From Lichtheimia corymbifera B2541 (taxonomy: Eukaryota; Mucoromycota; Mucoromycetes; Mucorales; Lichtheimiaceae): 64,000 nucleotides of DNA. A program made the translations under genes and the position numbers. The notes beneath the pieces are model-generated. The model was not told where the DNA came from. It saw only the letters and a list, made by a program, of their open reading frames with translations, and ran no database searches. Location: NCBI GenBank assembly GCA_000697475.1, contig JNEU01001033.1, positions 17,573 to 81,572 of the forward strand. The letters are read 5' to 3'. Of the stretch, positions 37,529-46,950 are shown piece after piece. The number at the start of each line of letters is the position of its first letter. Position 1 is the stretch's first letter.

Positions 37529-38663
37529 ATGGCTCCTCAACAACACAAAGTTGCCATCATTGGCTCTGGTCCTGCAGGTAAAGAATCACAAAAAAGAGTT
37601 ATTTGACGTTTTTTACCCACAACCTGTCAACTCACAACCCCTCTCTCCTTAGGCCACACTGCTGCTGTTTACCTTGCTCGTGCCAACATGGAGCCCATTC
37701 TCTTTGAGGGTATGATGGCCAATGGCTTCGCTCCCGGTGGTCAGCTTACCACCACTACCGATGTCGAGAACTTTCCTGGTTTCCCCGAAGGTGTCCTTGG
37801 TGGCGAATTGATGGACAAGATGCGTGCTCAATCCGAGAAATGCGGTACCAAGATTGAGACCGAGACCATCACCAAGCTTGATTTGTCCTCTCGTCCTTTC
37901 AAGATCTGGCGCGAGGGATCCGAGAGCAATGAGGAGCCCACTGATATTGCCCAGGCTGTTGTTTTTGCCACTGGTGCCTCTGCTCGTCGTATGGACCTTC
38001 CTGGTGAAGACAAGTACTGGCAAAATGGTATCTCTGCTTGTGCTGTTTGTGATGGTGCCGTTCCTATCTTCCGTAACAAGCCTCTTGTTGTCGTTGGTGG
38101 TGGTGATAGTGCTGCTGAGGAAGCTATCTACCTTACCAAGTGTAAGTATTGTAGGGGAGAAAGGGATATAAAAGTGATCATAGAAACTGATCCGTTATCG
38201 TTGTATAGATGGTTCCCATGTCCACGTCCTTGTTCGTCGTGATGTTCTTCGTGCTTCCAAGGTTATGGCCAACCGCCTTCTCAAGCATCCCAAGGTCACC
38301 GTCCACTTCAACACTGTCGCCACTGAAGCTAAGGGTGATGGCAACCTTTTGACTGCTGTTGCTACTCGTGATACAAAGACTGGTGAGGCTGGTGAAATCC
38401 CTGCTAGCGGTCTTTTCTACGCTATTGGTCACGTGCCTGCTACTGAGCTTGTCAAGGGCCAAGTTGATCTTGATGAAGAAGGTTACGTCAAGACTGTCCC
38501 TGGTTCTTCTCAAACCAGCGTTCTCGGTTTCTATGCTGCTGGTGATGTTCAAGATAAGCGTTACCGCCAAGCCATTACCTCGGCCGGTTCCGGTTGTATG
38601 GCTGCTTTGGATGCTGAACGATACCTTACCGAGCTTGAGGAAGAGGGTACTGCTGCTCAATAA
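37529..38663 (+). CDS. TRR1: Thioredoxin reductase (NADPH)
   Basis: Three exons (37529-37577, 37653-38141, 38209-38663) encode 330 aa, the size of the low-molecular-weight fungal/bacterial enzyme. FAD is bound by the N-terminal [16 protein letters not shown]. The redox-active pair is in ACAVCDGA (residues about 140-150). The NADPH Rossmann loop is [16 protein letters not shown]. The C-terminal FAD contact is [21 protein letters not shown]. The enzyme reduces thioredoxin in the cytosol and supports peroxiredoxins and ribonucleotide reductase. Codon use is strongly biased, like the uS8 gene, implying high expression. A TATA box and a TTAGTAA site lie upstream. Confidence 0.97.
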
Positions 38664-39980
38664 GAAGAAAAAGCATGTTTTATTACGACAACAATGTACG
38701 CATACAAAAAAAGTTAGACATCTTTACCCCATATCCGATTCGCCATTCGTATCTCGCAACTACACTTTCAATCACACACACAATCACTCGCACACGCCAC
38801 ACACGCACATTCAAAAATTTAGATCTCGTCCATTCCCCTGTCTTATATAAACAGCTACGAGTTAATTGTACAATTCATAAGGTCCATGATCCGTGTCACT
38901 GTAAATGCATGATTTCCAATGAGTGATGTGTTTAATTTAATGCATCTTCCAGACCCAGCTTCTTTTTCTTCTTCTCCATCTTGACCACACCTTCCAATTC
39001 CATTTCGCCCCATTTGAATTCCACGCAATGGAGTTCTCACCTGCGATTACTCTACAGCGGCAACAGCAGATATATTTGACAATGCCTTATATAGAACAAT
39101 ACTTGCACTTTTTATTATTGGAAATACAGTTTTTTTTACTATACGTTCTACACACTTGTATTTGAGTATTGGATGATGAAGATGGGATAGGATGGGTAAA
39201 CGGCGTTGGTGCCAATCTTGAACGTGGCTATTGTCAACATTCGTCGTGCATCTTATTATTACCGATACACCTGCGCCTCATTCTCACGTTCGCATCCATA
39301 TGAAGATTAGTATTCTACGACGTGGAACACGATGTTGGTGGTTTGTGGTGGCACAGCTATTCACCAAAGAAACATTGTCGATCTCAACAAGATATGCAAG
39401 GGGTCAACAACAACAACAGATGACCATCATCATCATCGTCACCATATGCAAGCAAGAGAAAACACCTATATAAGGAATTGATTAGCTGTATCAATGTATG
39501 CTTGACAACTTCACTATACATTGCATGTTTTGACAGAAATAAAATAATACCATGATGGGATGTTTGTTATTGACAGTGGCCTTGTGTTTTTTTTGTCAGT
39601 GGTGCAACATTTCCTTTGGAGGTATTTGCATTACAATATGTACTACCACCACCAAGGTGTTTCTTCTGTGAGTGACTAAAGGCATTAAGCTATAGAGCAA
39701 AAGTGACAAAGGATGACATGTCCCCCTTGAGACAGGAGAGAAGATGATCGTCGGCTATACCGTGTATGGTCAAAGTGGGAACCACTCAGAATAGGGAGGA
39801 GACAAGAGAAAGATGCTGCAGTCCATTTCACGTTACACTCGATTCATTTGCCTCTTGGAACAATCACACGCTAATGCCTGTCTTTGGTCCCCTTTTTGTT
39901 TCGAGGCCCCTTTTACCACGCTGTCGTCGTTCCTTTTCCTGACTTTTTTTCTTCTCTTTCTTCCTTTACATTTCTCAACC
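38664..39980. other. Intergenic region, no confident gene
   Basis: This 1.3-kb interval holds the TRR1 3' UTR and the leader of the next gene (TTTTCTTCTCTTTCTTCC before 39981). On the minus strand a 23-codon frame starting MELEGVVKMEKKKKKLGLED ends at 38937, but an in-frame stop lies just upstream and no upstream exon was found. No RNA gene was recognised. Confidence 0.45.
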
Positions 39981-41395
39981 ATGCCACATCATCCTATACG
40001 CTTGGCTGTTTTGTTGCTATGGACGACAATCGCATGCCAAGGAGCTGTCATTCCTCCTCAGCTATCACCACAACAAGAACTGACAGATTCACCGCCAATA
40101 TTAGATCATCAACAATATGACCAGCAATCAAGTCAGGAGAATGCTGCATTCTTGAACCACAACAACAACAACTATTACAATAATGATCCATCCACAACCA
40201 CTACCAATCTAATGGATGAACCACCGGCTGATGATGCTGTCATGCAAAATGATTTCACGATGCCACCACCAATTGTCAATATCAAAGTACCAGATGCTGG
40301 ATCTCAACAACAAGATTCTCTCGCTTACAACAACAATCAACAAGCCGACTCATTGATGAACCATCATGCCATCATTAACGAAGACAATGAGGATGAAATG
40401 CTCGATAATCCATCATTATCTACCATGGATGATGAGGAGGAAGATGACAATGAACTCTATGACGACGACGAGGAAGATGATATGATGGCAACCAATGATG
40501 AGGAAGGCTATTTGTTCAATGTTCCCGACCACAATGAGAGCATGGAGGATGAGGAGCTTATAGTGGACCCATCCACTGGAATGCCAGCTTTTCGAAACAA
40601 GAATGACAATGACTTTAATGTCATGAATCAACCAAACATACCACAATCACCACAATCACCACCACCTCCTCCTCCTCCTGCCGATCAAAAGTCATTACCT
40701 GCAACAGATGCATCCATTAGCACCACCCCCTTACATCAACGTTCTTTTTTCGGTGATTGGCGTCTATTACTTGCTGCGTTTGCATTACTCGCAGTCTGGA
40801 AATTGGTTACTGGGAAACCACGATTCATGGGAGCATCTACGAGGGTAACACAAACATGCATGATTTTTAAAAGGTTGTTGTTGTTACTAATTACCTTTGC
40901 AGCTTTCCATTGCAGAGACGGTTGGTCCTCATCTCGAACGACGTAAGCAATTAATCCAAAAGTACGAGCTTGCTGCTGCTGCTCGTCGGATACCGGTAAG
41001 TAATAACAAGGGATAAGAAAAAAAAAAGAATTGGCTTCTCACATGAAATGATGATTTGCCTCGTGTTCGGCATGTAGATTCACACGAATGGTACGTAAAT
41101 GGGAATGAAGCCACACTCTATTGGAAGGGAATTCATACTAATGCTTAATTTAACAATCACAGACATTGCACCAAGGAAGGTTCCAAGCTTTGTGTTCCCC
41201 ACTATTCCCGAGGAAGAGGATGAAGAAGGTTCAGCCTTTGACAGATCTACTCGACGTGTCTCCACAGGTCATATTCGTCCATCACCGCCATCCATACTCT
41301 TGGGTAATACCATGCCAGCTGCCCGTACTTCGGGTAGCAATAGTAGCTTCCATCATTCTCGACATGTTTCGTTCAGTGGCAAATTCAACTTATAA
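39981..41395 (+). CDS. Unrecognised secretory/membrane protein, acidic and N/Q-rich
   Basis: Four exons (39981-40844, 40903-40995, 41078-41090, 41163-41395) give 400 aa. A signal peptide is likely: MPHHPIRLAVLLLWTTIACQ followed by GAVIPP. Residues about 25-235 are low complexity, with Q/N-rich stretches, a long Asp/Glu tract (EEEDDNELYDDDEEDD) and a proline run (SPPPPPPPADQ). A hydrophobic segment, WRLLLAAFALLAVWKLVTG (about residues 255-273), suggests one membrane pass. The C-terminal part is basic, then Ser-rich (RKQLIQKYELAAAARR; HHSRHVSFSGKFNL). Topology would be type I with an acidic lumenal or external domain. I recognise no domain. Exon 3 is a 13-nt micro-exon needed for frame. The start at 39981 is preferred over an in-frame ATG at 39813 because it begins the signal peptide directly. 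Confidence 0.7.
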
Positions 41396-41805
41396 CGCTG
41401 TACATGCATACATATGCACATTAATCATCATCATCATCCACCCCTTTCATCATTATCCATGCATTTCTTCTCACCCCCTGCAATTTCTCGATTGACGATT
41501 CTTGTTGATTCTCTTTGCATACTCAAAGTCATACGACTTTTTTCACTTCATCATCCTCGCTCTCAATTAAAAAAAAAATAAAAAAGAACCAAATCATCAG
41601 AGCCATCCTTGTATCTGAATAAGACAACTCCACTGTTGAATATAACCACGATCATATGGTATGATGATAGAAAACATAGGTGGGGTTTTGCTATCACAGC
41701 GAGAATAAAAGTTACAATGATCTAGCAGCGTCGATTCAAATCACGTGATCAAAAAATCTGAGCAAAAATCAAAAAGTTGAACCTGCTGATTGCAGGTAAT
41801 GCTGA
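41396..41805. other. Short intergenic region before the tRNA gene
   Basis: This contains the 3' UTR of the membrane-protein gene (poly-A tracts near 41570) and the Pol III terminator of the tRNA on the opposite strand. Nothing else was recognised. Confidence 0.5.
41764..41775 (-). terminator. Pol III terminator of tRNA-Lys
   Basis: Two T5 runs on the minus strand lie about 30-42 nt after the tRNA 3' end. T-runs of four or more end Pol III transcription. Confidence 0.6.
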
Positions 41806-41878
41806 AGCCCAACGGGGGGCTCGAACCCCCAACCTTGAGATTAAGAGTCTCACGCTCTGCCAATTGAGCTAGCTAGGC
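41806..41878 (-). tRNA. tRNA-Lys (anticodon CTT)
   Basis: A 73-nt intronless cloverleaf is read on the minus strand. The acceptor stem is GCCTAGC/GTTGGGC. The D-arm has AGCTCAATTGGCAGAGC and contains the A box. The anticodon stem-loop GAGACTCTTAATCTC has CTT at positions 34-36 (41845-41843). The T-arm GGGGGTTCGAGCCCCC is the B box. The 3' CCA is not encoded, as usual in eukaryotes. Confidence 0.95.
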
Positions 41879-43220
41879 TCCGCAAATTGCTTCTTAATTG
41901 ACACGGCCCGTGGTGATATATATACTGGTGGCCTGCCTGGTTCGGAAGGTGGTTATTTTGGAATGAAAGAAGTATCAAGATGCAGCGGAGTGGTCAAGGA
42001 TGATGATGGTGAAGACGCGAAGTCGATATGGAGGCTCATTGTTGAGGAATTTCAAGTGGAAGTCCAAGTTGAATCCATTGGTCGGAGCAAGTGGTAGCCT
42101 GCAGTTCCCTAGCGGCACCCTGCTATGTCATATACCTCTTGGCCAATGTTTTTGAATAGAATGAAACATTTGTTGTGTGGCTGATCCCTTGCCAGGAAAA
42201 GGGACGTCAAAATAAAGATTTTCAGGATCATCGTTTTCTTCCTCTAATTTTGTGGTTGCCTGGTATCAGAACGTCGCTGACAGAACGGTACAGGAACACA
42301 TTATCTCTTTATTTGCATATCTTTTCTATCGAAGCTACCGAGTTATAAGAATCCCCCTTTCCCGCTCTTTTTATTATCATTACGCCACGATTGGTATATC
42401 ACACGTATCATAATTTTTTATTTGCGCGGACATATATAAATCAAACACCTTCCAAATGCGGAATTTTATAAAAGTGCATTATATTTGGTCTCTACATGTA
42501 GCGGATGGCGTCTAAAATGCATTGAAAACATTGATATTGCATTTGGGAAGGTGTGTCGTAAGCAATTTGATGTCAAAGAGAATAATATTTCACCATTGGA
42601 CAGGATTTGTACAAAAGTCCGACATACTTCGCATGCTCAGCTACTCAGCATGAACAATGTAGACTTGGAATAAAACGCTATGTTGTATTTCCAAGTACCA
42701 ATGTACGCTTGATACATCATCAAGTACCAGATGAAAAAGTTAACGTGTCGCAACGACCACGCTTATTACACAAGAGAGCATTATTACTGAAGCTGAAATG
42801 TGTATACATATTTTACACACTTCCTATCCCCACCTCATTTATAAAGTATAACCATTTTCATCTTTTGCTATATGACTGCTAGAACTTTTTATGGCAAAGA
42901 CAAATTACAAGAAATGATGCTAGTGTATCTACTACTATTTGCGTTTGCGAGGACCCAGAGTGGGGCGTTTTGCCTTTGGTTGAATGAGATCCCCAAGATT
43001 CTTCTGCTCTTTTGTTGTCTGCATATCATGGGGCTTGGATACTACGCTACCAGCCTGCGAGTTCATTTCACGATGTCGATGGTTCTCATGTTGTTGAGCT
43101 ACACGACTTGGCCATAGATAATGGGAATCGATTTGAGTAGTCGCTGGTGCCTGCTCCCTTGTCATTGAGCGTGTGTCGTGTCCATGAATAATCACGTGTA
43201 CCCATCATCCCTTGTCACTC
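41879..43220. other. AT-rich intergenic region downstream of a tRNA flank
   Basis: This 1.3-kb interval on the 5' side of the tRNA has no supported gene. It contains TGGTATCAGA at 42261-42270, resembling a retroelement primer-binding site, and several short frames without motifs (for example 42872-43117 plus strand). The right end may include the 3' UTR of the tentative orphan gene. Confidence 0.45.
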
Positions 43221-43882
43221 TCAAAGCGAATTCGTGCCTGCAACAATAGCAACCAATATATGAACATAGGTGTCAAAAGCTAGCTATATAAGGACCTACC
43301 TCTGTTATGATTAACCGTATCTCCTTCAATAGCGTGTTTTCCATCCACGAGTCCCTCGTCTTTGGCAGCTCTTAGTTCTGCATAAATGCGGATATTGTCT
43401 ACAGGAGATGGTCAGCAATGATATATAAAATTACTACATGCTATGATCCACACATACCAATGCAGACTGTAGAAGCTGTGGGTTTTTCATCAGGCCCAAG
43501 TCTGTGAGCTTCACGTAACCAGCCATTGAACATTCCCCAGGGGTAGGCATAGTATTGGCGGGTGGCGTTAACTCGATGGCATCCAAGCACGTGTGCCATG
43601 TGTGGTGTTTAGCCTTCGTTCTTTGGTTGATGTTGTTCAAGGTAAAAGAAAGATGATATAAGTCGAGGAACTGCTTAATATCATCGTCGTCTTCCATCAT
43701 TTGTTGTATATGCGGATCTGGTGGTATCACTGGTATCTTATCTCCGTCAACTAAATGTGTTGTAATCCGCGCTGCTGAGCTGGGGCAGATACTTTTAATC
43801 GATAAATGACGACTTTGTGATTAGCGATAGTCCTTGCTTTATGTCGTCGACGTATGTCAAATGGCTGCAATGTCTTCGTCAT
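43221..43882 (-). CDS. Tentative small orphan protein gene
   Basis: A minus-strand model starts at ATG 43882 (MTKTLQPFDIRRRHKARTI). It requires a 56-nt intron with a GTATCT donor and AAG acceptor, then a clearly open exon (VIPPDPHIQQMMEDDDDIK and onward, about 43740-43440). A second intron needs a weak GTGTGG donor before NIRIYAELRAAKDEGLVDGK. A third intron precedes a tail ending GTNSL and stop at 43221. The middle and third exons look protein-like, with balanced composition, and keep frame over two introns with good acceptors. Two splice donors or acceptors are non-consensus, and no family is recognised. Alternatives are a pseudogene or a different first exon. Confidence 0.35.
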
Positions 43883-44800
43883 CGTGGTCCGTTTGCTGTA
43901 TACGGCTCGTATAGCCAGTCGCCGTACGCGACTCGAATTGGCGAACGTTGAAAGACACTGCGTGTACTTTACAGGTGTTCAGAGATGCGATTGAGAAAGA
44001 GACAGCGATTGAGAGAGAATAAGAAAGCGATCGGGAGAGAATAAAAGGGAGATCGAGGTCAAGGGAAGAGACGAAGAGCCCACGCATAAATTTATTATCG
44101 GAACCGGAACCACACTCCACGCATGATGCGTATGCCACCTTATCCGTACCCTCCATTTAGGAAGCCATGTCAGGATGCATGTACTTATATCACCTACAAA
44201 GGAGTCCCATCAGACTGAGGTTGCCTTTTACCTATAAATGATAGGTATACTTACCACAAAGGATCCATCAAGGAACACAGCCAAGTGTCATTAGGCACCT
44301 ATAATCAATGATGAATGCATGAGTACCCCTATTTTGAAGGCTATCCTTGAGACTTACCAAAGGCCATTGATGATTGCGGATATGCAGACGACTAGAAAGA
44401 AAGGGCGTTTGATTGTATTGGTGACAACAGCTTTGTTTATATGTGAGTGGGCGCGGGAATTGCTGTCATGATGGATCGAACGGATAAAGTGGTCAAGCAC
44501 CTTGGGAGAGGCGAATCGATGTGATAAATCCACCTGACACTTGAAAAGTGATTTTTTGTAGGTGACATAAGTATGTCCCATCTTCAGAATAAACACCACT
44601 GCCTTGTTTAGGAATGATATTATGTATGGTCGTATTGTTGTCTAATGTTGAAATGGATACAAGATGAAAAAGTCATCCTGTATTAAAACACACCACATGG
44701 GATGGGGGTCATATGTCATATCATACGCAGCTAGAGGGCATGGGACATTCAGATGGTTTTTATTCATAAAAGTGCTATTTATCATCACCATCATACAACG
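43883..44800. other. Intergenic region, no supported gene
   Basis: The left part (43950-44080) is a TC-rich leader-like stretch on the minus strand that could be the 5' UTR of the tentative orphan. A 33-codon plus-strand frame (44370-44471) with one hydrophobic segment is noted but not supported. Nothing else was recognised. Confidence 0.4.
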
Positions 44801-45572
44801 CTACCATTCAGCATCTCCTTGTCTGTTTTTCTTGTTGGAAGACGAATGACGAAGATGATGGTGGCGAAAGTTAACGTCAACATCGAGGCAAGCGAGTGGG
44901 TGGTTGTTATAATTCTTAGCGCGTACTTGCACCTTAAAGTGGGCCTAAAGAGATAGCAGCATGTGTTAGTCGTCTTCTTCTTTTGAGAACATGGATGCTT
45001 TTATGTTTGTACCTTGGGGATCTCCTCTGGCAATGTGACCTTTTGCGTAACCTATGTTGTATTGAATAACTTAGCATTCAACCATAAAGTATGCTGTTTT
45101 CATCATCACCTTGACAGGACCATCCATGACAGGACATTGTAGTTCAACGTCATTGTTGTCCATTTCTTCACAAATATCAAATTCCTTCTTGAGAAGCTGC
45201 ACAAAACCAAGCTTGACTAGAACATCAGCCTTAGCACCATAAGTCACAGGTTCTTGAAGAAAGCCGATAGCTTCAATGGTCAAGTTATCACCAGGAAGAG
45301 GATACTGAGGAGTCAAGGTGATATCATAGATATCCAAGATATAGCTGGAATCGCCTAGTAGTAGTAGTAATAGTAGTAATATCAGAGACAGATGTGATCA
45401 ATGACGAAGAAAATGGATATACTTTACTGCAATCATGAATCAAACTGGTTTTGAGAGGAGCGATTTGGAACTGATAAAGGTCTGGCTTGTATTTCTCGAT
45501 CCAAGCTGCCTTTACAGCAGCACTTGACACGGTTGCAACGATGATGAGCCACGAGAGAAAATGAGAGTACAT
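44801..45572 (-). CDS. ML-domain lipid-binding protein (NPC2 / PG-PI transfer protein-like)
   Basis: Four exons (45572-45428, 45354-45110, 45051-45013, 44944-44801) encode 190 aa. A signal peptide is clear: MYSHFLSWLIIVATVSSAAV. The ML fold is indicated by SYILDIYDITLTPQYPLPGD, NLTIEAIGFLQEPV, LQCPVMDGPV and VTQKVTLPEEIPKAHFKVQV, followed by LACLDVDV. Paired cysteines (HDC, DIC, QCP, LAC) would form the usual disulfides. Such proteins bind sterols or phospholipids in the vacuole/lysosome lumen or secretory path. The gene is divergent from PLP2 (256 bp). The tail after the last beta strand is unusually long and basic (HHHLRHSSSNKKNRQGDAEW). Exon 3 is only 39 nt. Confidence 0.9.
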
Positions 45573-45828
45573 TTGAAGAAAAAGATGCAAGGTGAATGAA
45601 ACAGAAAGGAGGGCCACATTTATATATCTACCTTTGATGATGTTGTTGAATAGAAAGATTGTTTCAAAAGTGTTTGGATATTGGGTGGCACTTGACATTG
45701 CACGTGTGACAAATGATTCTTGGTGGTGATATGCTCCTTCTGCTGGTGCTCCGCTTTGATACACAGCGCGCTTGTGCCAAGCAACGGGGGGTTAATAGTC
45801 TTTCTCTCTCATCTCACCCACAAGAATA

Positions 45829-46794
45829 ATGGACGATCCCAACGCAGATACCGAATGGTAAACAAGACAACAATTGGAGGAGAAACGCATGCCGACGTCG
45901 ACCTTTTAGGAATGACATTTTACGTGCCAAAGGCATCTTGCCTCCCAAGGAAGAACAAAGCAAGGAAGCCATCGAAGATATGTATGTCGAAGCACTCAAT
46001 GCACGCAAGCAAGAAGAAGAGAGCTTGGAGAACAAGACGTTGGACGAATTGGATGAGTTAGAAGACGAGTTGGAGGATGATCGTATTATCATGGAATACA
46101 GGTACGTACATAAGAGGAGAGCTGTCAAACGTATTCTCAAAAGACGTAAACGTATGCTAGAAATGCAACAACAAGCAGAAAAGGACAAGTATGGTGAAGT
46201 CACTCAGATATCCAAGCCTGATTTCGTCAAGGAAGTTACAGAGGCAAGCAAGGAATGTTATGTGGTGGTACATCTTTTCAAGGACTAGTACGTACTATAT
46301 CATCATCATCGTTTCCTCTGCTGGCACCAAGCTGATTTCTCTCTCTTTTTTTTTTAATAGTATCCCAGCTTGCAAATTGATGAATCAACATCTTGCTGTA
46401 CTCGCCAAGCAATTCAAGTCGACAAAGTTCCTCAAGATTGTCAGTGATCAATGCGTTCCCAATTATCCCGACAGAAACGTACCGACCTTGTTAGTCTATG
46501 GAGAAGGGGATATCAAGGCCAATATTGTTGGTGCTATTGCATTTGGAGGCATGAATATGACAGTTTCAAGTAAGGATTGAATCAAAGGATAACATTTATT
46601 TATATGCATGTATGCTAAAGGAGGTTTGAACAGGTGTACGCAAGCAATTGGCACAATGTGGTGCAGTTCCACCCGAGAAGGATCAGGATCAGGATGGCGA
46701 CAAGAAGAAAAAGACTATTTATCGATCAGCTGCCACTGCGGCTCTTAGTAGTGATGAGGATGAAGAAAGTGATGATGATCGTGGATACTATTAG
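45829..46794 (+). CDS. PLP2: Phosducin-like protein, CCT co-chaperone (PLP2/PDCL3)
   Basis: Five exons (45829-45857, 45910-46101, 46144-46287, 46361-46569, 46634-46794) encode 244 aa; human PDCL3 has 239. The N-terminus [20 protein letters not shown] is nearly diagnostic. An acidic helix (DELDELEDELEDD) follows, then a thioredoxin-like domain with YGEVTQISKPDFVKEV, CVPNYPDRNVPTLLVYGEGD and FGGMNMTVSS. The tail is acidic. These proteins bind the CCT chaperonin and assist folding of actin, tubulin and other substrates. The 42-nt intron at 46102-46143 is a multiple of three without stop, so retention would insert 14 basic residues; splicing restores the family length. The next gene, SMG1, starts 156 bp after this stop. 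Confidence 0.94.
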
Positions 46795-46950
46795 TATATG
46801 GATAATGTATAATAAAAAATGGGAGAGTAAAATGGTCATTGTGTAATGGTGTTCTTTGTTTGTGTGTGTGGGCTGCATAACTTGAATAAAATGGGTTGCT
46901 GAGAATGATGCACTCTCTACTCTACGCTTTCGTATCCGCCCAATGTTCCA

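Noticed and set aside
38864..39060. Minus-strand frame containing FKWGEMELEGVVKMEKKKKK and ending at 38937
   Set aside because: An in-frame stop lies immediately upstream, no convincing upstream exon was found, and the Lys run comes from a TTC repeat.
42872..43195. Overlapping plus and minus frames of 81 and 86 codons
   Set aside because: They lie antisense to each other without family motif; the hydrophobic plus frame has AT-rich low-quality composition.
44370..44471. 33-codon plus-strand frame MIADMQTTRKKGRLIVLVTT with one hydrophobic segment
   Set aside because: It is too short to support alone, with no conserved motif and no clear promoter or splice context.
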